From assembly GCA_021735105.1 (NCBI GenBank), contig JAIPHS010000003.1, forward strand, positions 1-42,010: a stretch of 42,010 nt of DNA, written 5' to 3'. This stretch comes from Candidatus Omnitrophota bacterium (GTDB lineage: Bacteria > Omnitrophota > Gorgyraeia > Duberdicusellales > 4484-171). Shown one piece after another: positions 1 to 7,275 of the stretch. The notes under the pieces are model-generated. The model worked only from the letters and a program-made list of their open reading frames with translations. It made no database searches and had not been told where the DNA came from. A program made the translations under genes and the position numbers. The number at the start of each line of letters is the position of its first letter. The stretch's first letter is position 1.

Positions 1-2
1 AA

Positions 3-1115
3 ATTATTTGGTGTGGGTTTAGCTGGGCGAATTTAGGATATTCTCAATTTAACCATCCTTATTTAATTCAAATTGCTGATATCGGAGGTACAAAATTAAT
101 CAGTTTTACTATAGTTTTGGTTAATTTTTTAATTTGGGAAATAATAACTCTTCATAAAAGTAAAAATGCTAAACAAAAAAGAGCTTATAAAGAAATTCTA
201 AAAAGGTTATTTTTTCTTTTATTTATATTTGCAGTAATAATAACTTATTCATCTTTTCGGCTTAAAGAAAAAGAATCAAGAAAAAAAATAGGTGTTTCAT
301 TAATCCAGCCAAATATTTTAGATAAGCAGCTTCTTAGGCTAAAGGGTAAGGAAGCAATCTTAAAAAGTTTCTCTATTTTAATAGAAAGGACTCCGGAAGA
401 TAATCTTATTATACTTCCTGAAGCAGCTTGGCCTTATCTTTCAGATAAAGGGGATAGTAAGTTAATTGCTAACTTTGTCAAAGAGAACAAAAGGAATATT
501 CTTATTGGAGCAATTACTAGAGAAGGCGCCGCTTACTATAATTCTGCTTTATTTTTCAATAAAAGCGGCAATTTGGTTGAAACCTATAATAAAATTAAAC
601 TAGTTCCTTTTGGTGAGTACGTTCCTTTACGGAAATACCTAAAGTTTATTGAAGTTTTAAATAGTATCGGTGATATTACCCCCGGGGAAGAAAGAAAAAG
701 CTTCTCTTTTCAAGGTAAAACCTTTGCCGCTCTTATTTGTTTTGAAGATATCTTTCCTTACTATGTAGCTGAGGTAGCAAAGAATAAAGATTTTTTATTA
801 AATATTACCGATGATAGTTGGTTTTATGGGCAGCCGGAAGCAGGGCAGCATTTATCAATTATGGTTTTGCGGGCTATAGAAAATAGAATACCCATAGTAA
901 GAGCTGCAAATAGTGGAATTAGCGGATGGGTTTCCCCAGAAGGTTATGTAACTAAATTGAAAAAAGATAAAGATAATTTGTTTGTTAAGGCTCAAGCAAA
1001 TTTTCAAGTTCCGGTTGATAGAAAAAGAAGTTTTTATAATAAAAGAAAAGGATGGTTTGTGATTTTATCTTTTATCTTTTTAACAGTTATATTTTTTAAG
1101 AAGAAAGTTGATTAA
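3..1115 (+). CDS. lnt: Apolipoprotein N-acyltransferase, C-terminal part (5' truncated by window edge)
   Basis: Lnt transfers the third acyl chain to the N-terminal cysteine of lipoproteins in the inner membrane. The frame is open to the left edge and begins WCGFSWANLGYSQ, a segment typical of the last membrane part of Lnt, so the gene starts outside the window; a TTG at 117 is internal, not the start. The nitrilase-like periplasmic domain is complete: the catalytic Glu is in LPEAAWP (codon at 420), the Lys region is NKIKLVPFGEYVP (about 591), and the nucleophilic Cys is in LICFEDIF. A final hydrophobic helix and a Lys-rich tail end the protein. It is followed by an envelope acyltransferase gene. 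The identification is firm because the three active-site segments appear in order; only the 5' end is missing. Confidence 0.93.
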   Translation: MIWCGFSWANLGYSQFNHPYLIQIADIGGTKLISFTIVLVNFLIWEIITLHKSKNAKQKRAYKEILKRLFFLLFIFAVIITYSSFRLKEKESRKKIGVSLIQPNILDKQLLRLKGKEAILKSFSILIERTPEDNLIILPEAAWPYLSDKGDSKLIANFVKENKRNILIGAITREGAAYYNSALFFNKSGNLVETYNKIKLVPFGEYVPLRKYLKFIEVLNSIGDITPGEERKSFSFQGKTFAALICFEDIFPYYVAEVAKNKDFLLNITDDSWFYGQPEAGQHLSIMVLRAIENRIPIVRAANSGISGWVSPEGYVTKLKKDKDNLFVKAQANFQVPVDRKRSFYNKRKGWFVILSFIFLTVIFFKKKVD

Positions 1116-1135
1116 ACCAAAAGCTTTGTTATAAT
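1108..1135 (+). promoter_or_regulatory. Sigma70-type promoter of the lpxL-like gene, predicted leaderless
   Basis: TTGATT at 1108-1113 and TATAAT at 1130-1135 are separated by 16 bases. The -35 lies across the lnt stop codon. The ATG at 1145 is 9 bases after the -10, about where transcription would begin, and no Shine-Dalgarno precedes it, so a leaderless mRNA is inferred. Confidence 0.6.
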
Positions 1136-1144
1136 TTGTTTCCT

Positions 1145-2086
1145 ATGGATAAAAAAGAAAAAAAGAAATTATTAAGAAGAAAAGTTGGCCTCTGTTTTAT
1201 CAAAAGTTTTACCTTTTTGTCCGGAGTGGTACCTATTGGGGTAAATCTTTTTTTGGGTAAAATTTTAGGATCCTTAGCTTATTTAGTTTTGCCCCGGCAT
1301 CGAAAAATTGCCTTAGACAGCCTTTCGATAGCTTTTCCCAGCTATTCTTTAAGTAAGAGAAAAAAAATTGCTAAGCAATTTTTCGTTTTTATTGCAGAGG
1401 GCGGTTTTGAACTTATCTATTACCTTAATAATATCAAAAAAATACATCAACCGGTTAAGATTGAAGGCAAAGATAATTTAGATCAAGCTTTGGCCAAAGG
1501 CAGGGGTGTAATTTTAGTTACGGCTCACTATGGAAACTTTCCTTTGATGAGCCTGCGTCTTGCAGCAGAAGGATATCCGGTAAACCTGGTGACCAGGCCG
1601 ATGCGGGATAAATACGCAGAGGCCCATTTTCATAAATTAAGAACAGATGCCGGGGTGAAAAATATCTCTGTTTATCCGCGCCGAGCCTGTGTATCGGGAA
1701 TAATTAATGCTTTGGCTAGAAATGAAATAGTGATAATTTTAATGGATCAAAATTTTGGCACCGGTGGAGTTTGGGTAAAGTTTTTTAACAAATTAGCGGC
1801 AACTCCAATTGGGCCGATAATTTTATCTTTACGTACTAAAGCGGCTTTGGTCCCTTCCTATATATATAGGAAGGGAGAAAAAAGACATGGCCTTAAGATA
1901 TTTCCGGAAGAAGATTTAATTTCAGGAAAAGATAAAAATGAAACAATTCTGCTTAATGCAGCTAATTTTACAAAAATTATAGAAAAGTGGATTGAAAAAA
2001 GGCCGGGGCATTGGAGTTGGGTTCACCGGCGCTGGAAATCACGCCCGCCAAAAAATGTAGATGAAAATAAGGTATTTGATAGATAA
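1145..2086 (+). CDS. Lipid A biosynthesis acyltransferase family protein (LpxL/HtrB-like)
   Basis: This 313-residue protein belongs to the LpxL/HtrB/LpxM family, which adds secondary acyl chains to lipid A at the inner membrane. Visible support is an N-terminal hydrophobic segment (about residues 20-50), the conserved ARG-rich RHRKIALDSLSIAFP region, the motif VTAHYGNFPLMS around His128, MDQNFG in the middle and the C-terminal RPGHWSWVHRRWKSRP. The family's catalytic H-x4-E/D motif is HYGNFP here: the His is present but the acidic residue is Pro, which is odd and may mean altered chemistry or specificity. The ATG at 1145 is chosen over a TTG at 1136 because a -10 box ends at 1135 and transcription probably begins at the ATG. 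The neighbours are lnt and an outer-membrane barrel. The family is sure, the exact lipid substrate is not. Confidence 0.85.
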   Translation: MDKKEKKKLLRRKVGLCFIKSFTFLSGVVPIGVNLFLGKILGSLAYLVLPRHRKIALDSLSIAFPSYSLSKRKKIAKQFFVFIAEGGFELIYYLNNIKKIHQPVKIEGKDNLDQALAKGRGVILVTAHYGNFPLMSLRLAAEGYPVNLVTRPMRDKYAEAHFHKLRTDAGVKNISVYPRRACVSGIINALARNEIVIILMDQNFGTGGVWVKFFNKLAATPIGPIILSLRTKAALVPSYIYRKGEKRHGLKIFPEEDLISGKDKNETILLNAANFTKIIEKWIEKRPGHWSWVHRRWKSRPPKNVDENKVFDR

Positions 2087-2104
2087 TATTCAGTCAAATA
2101 GCTA

Positions 2105-2132
2105 TTGTAAACGTTATTTTTTTTGATAAAAT
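2105..2132 (+). promoter_or_regulatory. Promoter of the TPR-barrel gene, predicted leaderless
   Basis: TTGTAA at 2105-2110 and TAAAAT at 2127-2132 are separated by 16 bases. The ATG at 2140 starts 7 bases after the -10, with no Shine-Dalgarno. This favours the ATG at 2140 over the one at 2131, which overlaps the -10. Confidence 0.55.
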
Positions 2133-2139
2133 GATATCA

Positions 2140-4794
2140 ATGAAGAGATTTTTATCTTTTTTAATTATCTTTTTTTGCCTGCCTTCAGTTTTTGCTCTTT
2201 CCGGAGATGCTTATCTGGTTGAAACTGGAGAAAAATGCATTAATCAAGGGTGGTTCCAGCAAGCAAAAGTTGAGTTTGAAAAAGCCCTTCAAATTAATCC
2301 TGACAACAGTAAAGCTAAAGAATATTTAAATCAATTGCGTAAACAAGAAGTTGAAAAAGCTTTGGATAGATATTCAAAAGCAAAACCAGCATCTAAAAGA
2401 AAGACTAGCCAAAAAGTAGTAAAAGGCACAAAGCCGCCCTCTCCTCAAGAACCTATCGTTGAACAACCGGAAGAAAAAGAGTCTAAATTTTCTTTAAAAG
2501 GTGATTATCAATTAAGTTTTGGCGTTGAATCAGGTGAAACTATCTGGAAAAGAGCCAATGCTGATTTAAATGAGGAGAATTGGCGCATTCTTGATAGCAC
2601 TGCTTATAACCGGCGGGAAAACACTTTTGATCCGGCAATTTTTAGTCGTTTGTCATTCCAGCTAGACTATCCCCAAGACCAAGGTTGGGGTTTTCACAGT
2701 AACTTTGATATTAGCCCCTGGAGTTTTATCGGGAAGAGTAATAAAGTTACTATTGATGGTGCAGGAGGGGATAGTGCAGATATCCAATACTTATATTGGT
2801 CCAATAATCGTTATACTGTAAACCAGTCAGTAAATACTAACCTCAATGCAGATTCTTTTAATTTACCGGAGTTAAAAGTAGTTGATGGCAAAACTTCTCA
2901 GGTAAGCATTACAAGTATGAATGGCAATGTTTTTACGATTAAAGAGCAAGAAATTAATCGTGACTTTTGGCCGCTTCGAAAGTTAGAATTTAGCTATAAA
3001 GGCGATCCGCTTAGCTTAAAAATATTTCCGGCTGCCTTAGAAAATGCTGACTATATCTCAGATGACCCGCTTAAAATTACCGGAAACAGAACCTATTGGG
3101 AAGAGTCAGAGTGGATTGTGAATTGGAAACCGGGTAATCTTAATTCCGGGGCAGCTCCGGTAGGGTATTATAAGGGTAAATTTGATGATGCTTTAGCCTA
3201 TTTTACTCGTGATTCTTACGGGACTCGCCTTACTGCTTTGCGCGGTTTTGCATTAAACTACGATTTAGAAGGTATAAATATTGATTTTACCGCAGCTTCT
3301 CCTAAAGAGCTCTGGCAGGATTATGATAGTTTCAACACTTGGTCTTCTGCTTTACGGGCAAAATATTTAAATTTAGACAATATCGTTTTAGGTTTTACCT
3401 ACGGCGGAAAGTTTGGTTACAATAAGAGGTCTTTAGATGTTTTCAATAATGTATTTGGCCTCGATGCAAATATCGGCTTAGGAGATAATACAGAACTTTT
3501 ATTGGAAGGGCTTACCTCTTATACTGAAACTGATAGAACCTCAGACTATGAAACTGAAAAACGGGGCAACGCTTTTCATCTTAGTTTAGTTAACTCTTCC
3601 GGCGGAGTTTTTGGTAAAGATTATTTTGGGGTTAATCCTAAAGGGGATGAATCTTTTTATAAGCTGAGGTTATCTTTAACTCATATGGATCAAGGCTTTG
3701 AAAGCGCTTTAGCCAGTTACCGCCAAACCAGAGATGATGAGTATTGGTCAAGGCATATCACCTTCCGTAAGCCTTTTGAATCTTACCGTATGGGAGGCCT
3801 CTATGGGCCGTCCTTGAGGTGGGATGATATCAAGCCCTTTCGGATTGGAGATGGGATTGATTATGGCAGAGATGTAATTAGTTTAAGAGTTGAGTGGGAA
3901 AATCTTTTTGATAATCGGTTAGATGCTTTATTTGATGTTCGCAATGTCCATGATACCGACGGAAAGTTTCTTGAGAATATTGCCAGGTTAGAAGGTCAAT
4001 TTAGGCTAACCGATAAACTCACTACAAAGTTTTTAGGTATCTATCAAAAGATGCCTAAAACTGTTGCCGGTATTGATCCTTTTATTTTTGACCCTCAAAC
4101 TGATGATTACTATAATAATGATGAGATAGAAGATGGCAAAGACCCCTCTTTAAAGACGGTTGGTTTAGGTGCTAATTATAATTTTTTTAAGTGGCTGAAT
4201 TTAAATTTTAGCTGGGAACATTCTAATGACGTAACTTTAGCTTATGATAATTTTCCCCGTAGTATTTTAAATAGTGTAGATTGGTGGGCTACTACTGCTG
4301 AAGATAATAAAACTTTTTATCAAGAGGTTCATCAAGTTTACAACAACCAATATTTTCCACTACCGCCTTATCCCTATTTTGATATCTTTAAAGTGGGCAT
4401 AGGCTTTAGGCCTACTGACAAGATTAATTTATACCTTGACTATACCCGTAATGAATATTATTGGGCTCAAATTATCGATGAAAATATGAATCATGTTGGG
4501 CTTTCAGCTAGCTATCTTCCTACTGATAAAATTGGTTTTTACCTAAGATATGTATATTCTAAAGTCAATGATTTATCTGAACTAAACGATGATACACGTG
4601 TAGTTAAACGCACACACCATACGGTATTTTCAGAAGTAAGGTTTAGGTTAGAAGAGTCAAGTGAATTGATTGCTCAATACGGTGTTGGCAATACTGGAGG
4701 AATTTTAGAATCAACCTATACTCCTTTTGGAGGAGGAGTACCAACCTTAGACACCCAACATATTTTTAGGGTTTATTACCGGAAAAAGTTTTAA
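2140..4794 (+). CDS. Outer-membrane beta-barrel protein with N-terminal TPR
   Basis: The product has 884 residues. A signal peptide (MKRFLSFLIIFFCLPSVFA) is followed by one or two TPR-like helices (about residues 23-65, including AKVEFEKALQINPDNSKA), a Lys/Pro/Glu-rich linker to about residue 115, and then a long region of alternating polar and aromatic residues that reads as many antiparallel beta strands. The last residues, HIFRVYYRKKF, end in Phe, as substrates of the BAM complex do. It is therefore most likely inserted in the outer membrane with the TPR in the periplasm. I do not recognise a named family and cannot assign a substrate; it is not an obvious TonB receptor (no plug domain is seen). 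A coiled-coil inner-membrane protein and a LacI-type regulator follow, which may form a functional unit with it. Confidence 0.75.
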   Translation: MKRFLSFLIIFFCLPSVFALSGDAYLVETGEKCINQGWFQQAKVEFEKALQINPDNSKAKEYLNQLRKQEVEKALDRYSKAKPASKRKTSQKVVKGTKPPSPQEPIVEQPEEKESKFSLKGDYQLSFGVESGETIWKRANADLNEENWRILDSTAYNRRENTFDPAIFSRLSFQLDYPQDQGWGFHSNFDISPWSFIGKSNKVTIDGAGGDSADIQYLYWSNNRYTVNQSVNTNLNADSFNLPELKVVDGKTSQVSITSMNGNVFTIKEQEINRDFWPLRKLEFSYKGDPLSLKIFPAALENADYISDDPLKITGNRTYWEESEWIVNWKPGNLNSGAAPVGYYKGKFDDALAYFTRDSYGTRLTALRGFALNYDLEGINIDFTAASPKELWQDYDSFNTWSSALRAKYLNLDNIVLGFTYGGKFGYNKRSLDVFNNVFGLDANIGLGDNTELLLEGLTSYTETDRTSDYETEKRGNAFHLSLVNSSGGVFGKDYFGVNPKGDESFYKLRLSLTHMDQGFESALASYRQTRDDEYWSRHITFRKPFESYRMGGLYGPSLRWDDIKPFRIGDGIDYGRDVISLRVEWENLFDNRLDALFDVRNVHDTDGKFLENIARLEGQFRLTDKLTTKFLGIYQKMPKTVAGIDPFIFDPQTDDYYNNDEIEDGKDPSLKTVGLGANYNFFKWLNLNFSWEHSNDVTLAYDNFPRSILNSVDWWATTAEDNKTFYQEVHQVYNNQYFPLPPYPYFDIFKVGIGFRPTDKINLYLDYTRNEYYWAQIIDENMNHVGLSASYLPTDKIGFYLRYVYSKVNDLSELNDDTRVVKRTHHTVFSEVRFRLEESSELIAQYGVGNTGGILESTYTPFGGGVPTLDTQHIFRVYYRKKF

Positions 4795-4822
4795 TATCTT
4801 ATAACTTATTGTAACAAACTTC

Positions 4823-4851
4823 TTTACACTAATTATCAGTAATGATATAAT
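4823..4851 (+). promoter_or_regulatory. Promoter of the coiled-coil gene
   Basis: TTTACA at 4823-4828 and TATAAT at 4846-4851 are 17 bases apart, close to the sigma70 consensus. A leader of about 30 bases follows, with a strong Shine-Dalgarno (GGGGAGGG, 4878-4885) in front of the ATG at 4890. Confidence 0.7.
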
Positions 4852-4889
4852 TAAAAAAATAAAGAGAATATAAAAAAGGGGAGGGATTA

Positions 4890-6047
4890 ATGGATAAAAC
4901 AAAAGTTGTTTCTGTAATTTTATTAGTTATCATTTTAGGAGTGGGGTTTGTAGCCTATAATTTTTATGCGCAAAATACGCAATTACAAACAAACAATCAA
5001 GAATTAAAAAATATTAATAACTCTTTAGAGCAGGAAAAAAATAATTTAGAACAAAGATACCAAAAAGAAACTCGAAAAAATAGAGAATTAAACCAAAGGA
5101 TTAGTAGTATAAACCAGCAACTTTCCCAAATAGAAAAAGAAAGAAATGAATTAAAAGGTAAATATCAAGAAGCTGTCCGCCAAAGAGATCAATTAGCAAA
5201 AAAACTTAAAGAAAGGCCGCAAAGTGTTCGTGTGAAAGAAGCCAGTGCCGGTCCAGATAAAAGTGATGGCTATTGGGCGGATTTTATTCAGGAGAAGGCA
5301 GAGTTGGAAGCCCAAGTTGATAGGCTTAAAGATGAAATACTTGATGCTAGAAGTCAAGTTGCTCAATTTAAGAATAAGAATGAAGAGCTAAACCTGGATG
5401 TAAGTGAGGTTAAAAAAGAAAAAGAAAGATTGGAGCAGGAAATTAATACTAAACAAAGAGCTTTGAGAGTTATGAGTATGGATTTGGTAGCTGAGCGCCG
5501 GCAGAGAGGAGGAGCAGTTGATGAAGTTAAAAAGCTCAGGGATGAAACCATCAGCTTAAAAAGAAAGTTAATAATAGCTAACCGGCAAAAAGGTAAGCTT
5601 CAGGATAAGCTTAAAGAAACTTTAGATAAAAAAAATACATTAGAAGAAAAAATGGCCGATGCTGAAAGTGTTCTGCAAGAAAAATCTTTGGCCTTTAAAG
5701 AATTACAAACTGATTTAAGCCAAGCCATGGAAGAAGGCCGAAAGGTAACAGCCGGTGATTCTGGTTCGGTGGAGTTACCGCCTATTGTAGTGAAACCGGA
5801 AACTTCAACTCCAATGGATGTAAGAGGAAAGATTATTGCAGTTAACTCTGAAGAGCAGTTTGTAGTTTTTGATCTTGGTGAAGCTTCCGGAATAAGTCCA
5901 GGTGCTTTACTTAAGGTAATGAGGGGAAATCGGGAAGTTGCAACCTTAGAAGTAATTGAAACCCGAAAGAATATATCGGCAGCAGACATAAAAGATGTTT
6001 TAGGTGGCTTTGATATCCAAGAAGGTGATATCGTAATTAGTAGATAG
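4890..6047 (+). CDS. Membrane-anchored coiled-coil protein with small C-terminal beta domain
   Basis: The protein has 385 residues. One hydrophobic segment (about residues 7-26) anchors it in the inner membrane, and the rest should be periplasmic. Residues of about 30-280 are Glu/Lys/Gln-rich heptads, a long coiled coil. After a Pro-rich linker (LPPIVVKPETSTP), a compact domain of about 75 residues begins at GKIIAVNSEEQFVVFDLG and ends GDIVISR; the GxxPGxLLxV-like pattern resembles the SH3-like C-terminal domain of flagellar protein FlgT, although no flagellar gene is present. I do not recognise a named family. The start is fixed by a strong Shine-Dalgarno. Its position directly after the barrel gene suggests a structural link between inner and outer membranes or the cell wall, but that is inference. 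Confidence 0.75.
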   Translation: MDKTKVVSVILLVIILGVGFVAYNFYAQNTQLQTNNQELKNINNSLEQEKNNLEQRYQKETRKNRELNQRISSINQQLSQIEKERNELKGKYQEAVRQRDQLAKKLKERPQSVRVKEASAGPDKSDGYWADFIQEKAELEAQVDRLKDEILDARSQVAQFKNKNEELNLDVSEVKKEKERLEQEINTKQRALRVMSMDLVAERRQRGGAVDEVKKLRDETISLKRKLIIANRQKGKLQDKLKETLDKKNTLEEKMADAESVLQEKSLAFKELQTDLSQAMEEGRKVTAGDSGSVELPPIVVKPETSTPMDVRGKIIAVNSEEQFVVFDLGEASGISPGALLKVMRGNREVATLEVIETRKNISAADIKDVLGGFDIQEGDIVISR

Positions 6048-6053
6048 GTTTTT

Positions 6054-7052
6054 GTGTCTTCATCCAAAGTTACTATTAAAGAAGTAGCAGCTAAAGCTGG
6101 TGTATCAATCGCCACTGTTTCACGTTATATTAATAAATCCATCCGTTTACGTGAACAAAACCGCCGTAAAATTGAAAAAGCCATAGAAGAGTTAAATTAC
6201 CATCCGTTAGTTTATGCCCGTCGGTTAGCCGGAGGAAAATTAAATACTTTTGGTTTAATTATTCCCGGTTATGAAGGTATATTTTATTCTTTTTATGCTT
6301 TAAAAATCATCAGAGAAGTAGCTGCGGCTTTGGATGAAAAAGAGATAGATATGCATCTTAATATATATCGGGATAAAGACATATTTAATTCATCTTTAGT
6401 AGACGGGGTTATTATGGCTGATGTAATTTCTAATAGAGATCAACTCTTAAGATTAAAAAAGGAAGAAGTTCCTCTGGTTGTAATAAACCGGAAAATGCCT
6501 GATCAAGATATAAGCTTTGTAGCTGTGGATAACTATAAAGGCGCTTATGAGGCAACTGAGTTTTTAATTAACCATGGGCATAAAAAAATTGTTCATTTTG
6601 CCGGTGATATCGAAGTTCAGTGTGCTCATCAAAGGGTAGATGGATTTAAAGCGGCCTTGAAAAAAAACGGGATAAAAGAAAAACCAAATTCTATTTGCCT
6701 AACAAATTTTTCTCGAGCTAAAGCCAGAGATGAACTTAATAAATTATTTTTATCTAAAAACATGCCTACTGCTATTTTTTGCTGTAGCGATGAGGTTGCA
6801 AGTGAAGTTTTAAATTTTGCTGATGAGAATTCAATCAAAGTTCCTCAAGATTTAAGTGTAATAGGTTTTGATGATAATCCCAATCTTTCCTACCAGGATC
6901 TTATGTTAACTACTGTACGTCAACCTCTAGATCAAATGGCTAGAGAAGCCGTTAAGGTATTGAGGCAAACTATTGATAAAAAAATACCTCCGCAAAGGGT
7001 GATCTTTAAGCCTAAACTTGTAATTAGAGATACTGTAGGATTCCTAAAATAG
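6054..7052 (+). CDS. LacI-family transcriptional regulator
   Basis: This is a 332-residue DNA-binding repressor or activator of the LacI/GalR family. The N-terminal helix-turn-helix is clear (VTIKEVAAKAGVSIATVSRYI, about residues 6-26), followed by the hinge helix YARRLAGGKLNTFGLI (about 56-70) and a periplasmic-binding-protein-like effector domain to the end, with family landmarks such as DGVIMAD, VAVDNYKGAYEATEFL and SVIGFDDNPN. The start is a GTG six bases after the preceding stop, so it is probably translated from the same mRNA as the coiled-coil gene. No sugar transport or catabolic gene is adjacent, so the effector and target cannot be inferred; autoregulation of the barrel/coiled-coil unit is possible. 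The family assignment is firm and the regulon is unknown. Confidence 0.9.
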   Translation: MSSSKVTIKEVAAKAGVSIATVSRYINKSIRLREQNRRKIEKAIEELNYHPLVYARRLAGGKLNTFGLIIPGYEGIFYSFYALKIIREVAAALDEKEIDMHLNIYRDKDIFNSSLVDGVIMADVISNRDQLLRLKKEEVPLVVINRKMPDQDISFVAVDNYKGAYEATEFLINHGHKKIVHFAGDIEVQCAHQRVDGFKAALKKNGIKEKPNSICLTNFSRAKARDELNKLFLSKNMPTAIFCCSDEVASEVLNFADENSIKVPQDLSVIGFDDNPNLSYQDLMLTTVRQPLDQMAREAVKVLRQTIDKKIPPQRVIFKPKLVIRDTVGFLK

Positions 7053-7083
7053 TTAAAATCTGCTTTTTTAAAAAGAGTATATA

Positions 7084-7099
7084 TTCCTATATATTGTGT
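7084..7099 (+). promoter_or_regulatory. NrdR box 1 upstream of nrdJ
   Basis: TTCCTATATATTGTGT matches the NrdR-box consensus (acaCwAtATaTwGtGT) at 13 of 16 positions by my alignment. NrdR is the ATP/dATP-sensing repressor of ribonucleotide reductase genes. Together with box 2 it forms the usual tandem pair. The nrdR gene itself is not in the window. Confidence 0.7.
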
Positions 7100-7115
7100 A
7101 GCTTTAGAAAAATAT

Positions 7116-7131
7116 ATACAATATTTAGTAT
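7116..7131 (+). promoter_or_regulatory. NrdR box 2 upstream of nrdJ
   Basis: ATACAATATTTAGTAT matches the NrdR-box consensus at 13 of 16 positions. It begins exactly 32 bases after box 1 (about three helical turns, the normal NrdR tandem spacing) and ends 5 bases before the -35 of the nrdJ promoter, well placed for repression. Confidence 0.7.
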
Positions 7132-7136
7132 TTTTC

Positions 7137-7165
7137 TTGACATTGTTTTATTTCTGTGATATAAA
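7137..7165 (+). promoter_or_regulatory. nrdJ promoter
   Basis: A perfect -35 TTGACA (7137-7142) and a -10 TATAAA (7160-7165) are separated by 17 bases. The expected start of transcription is near 7172, leaving a leader of about 100 bases before nrdJ. Confidence 0.8.
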
Positions 7166-7168
7166 GTT

Positions 7169-7204
7169 TTTACCCCGTTAGAAATAAAACTCTAACGGGG
7201 TAAA
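7169..7204 (+). promoter_or_regulatory. Perfect 14-bp stem-loop at the predicted 5' end of the nrdJ mRNA
   Basis: TACCCCGTTAGA (7171-7182) and TCTAACGGGGTA (7191-7202) are exact inverted repeats with an 8-base loop, extended by two A:T pairs on the outside. There is no T-tract after it, so it is not an intrinsic terminator. It lies at the predicted transcription start, so it could be an mRNA 5' stabilising hairpin, or a DNA operator, for example for the LacI-family protein upstream. Confidence 0.65.
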
Positions 7205-7275
7205 CCATTCAGCAAGAAAAAATCTTTAGTTGCTTAACAATATTTTTAAATAAATCAAAGATAAAGGAGGCAGTC

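Noticed and set aside
5600..6115. Long antisense open frame (171 codons) opposite the coiled-coil gene
   Set aside because: It mirrors Lys/Glu-rich coiled-coil codons, reads as low-complexity Ser/Leu/Phe-rich sequence, and crosses the start of the LacI-family gene.
7169..7204. Intrinsic terminator for the LacI-family gene
   Set aside because: The stem is followed by AAACC rather than a T-tract, and it lies downstream of a strong promoter, so it belongs to the nrdJ leader.
7053..7275. Possible cobalamin riboswitch in front of the B12-dependent nrdJ
   Set aside because: The leader after the predicted start is only about 100 bases, and no B12-box-like sequence or multi-stem layout is visible; the region is explained by NrdR boxes, promoter and one hairpin.
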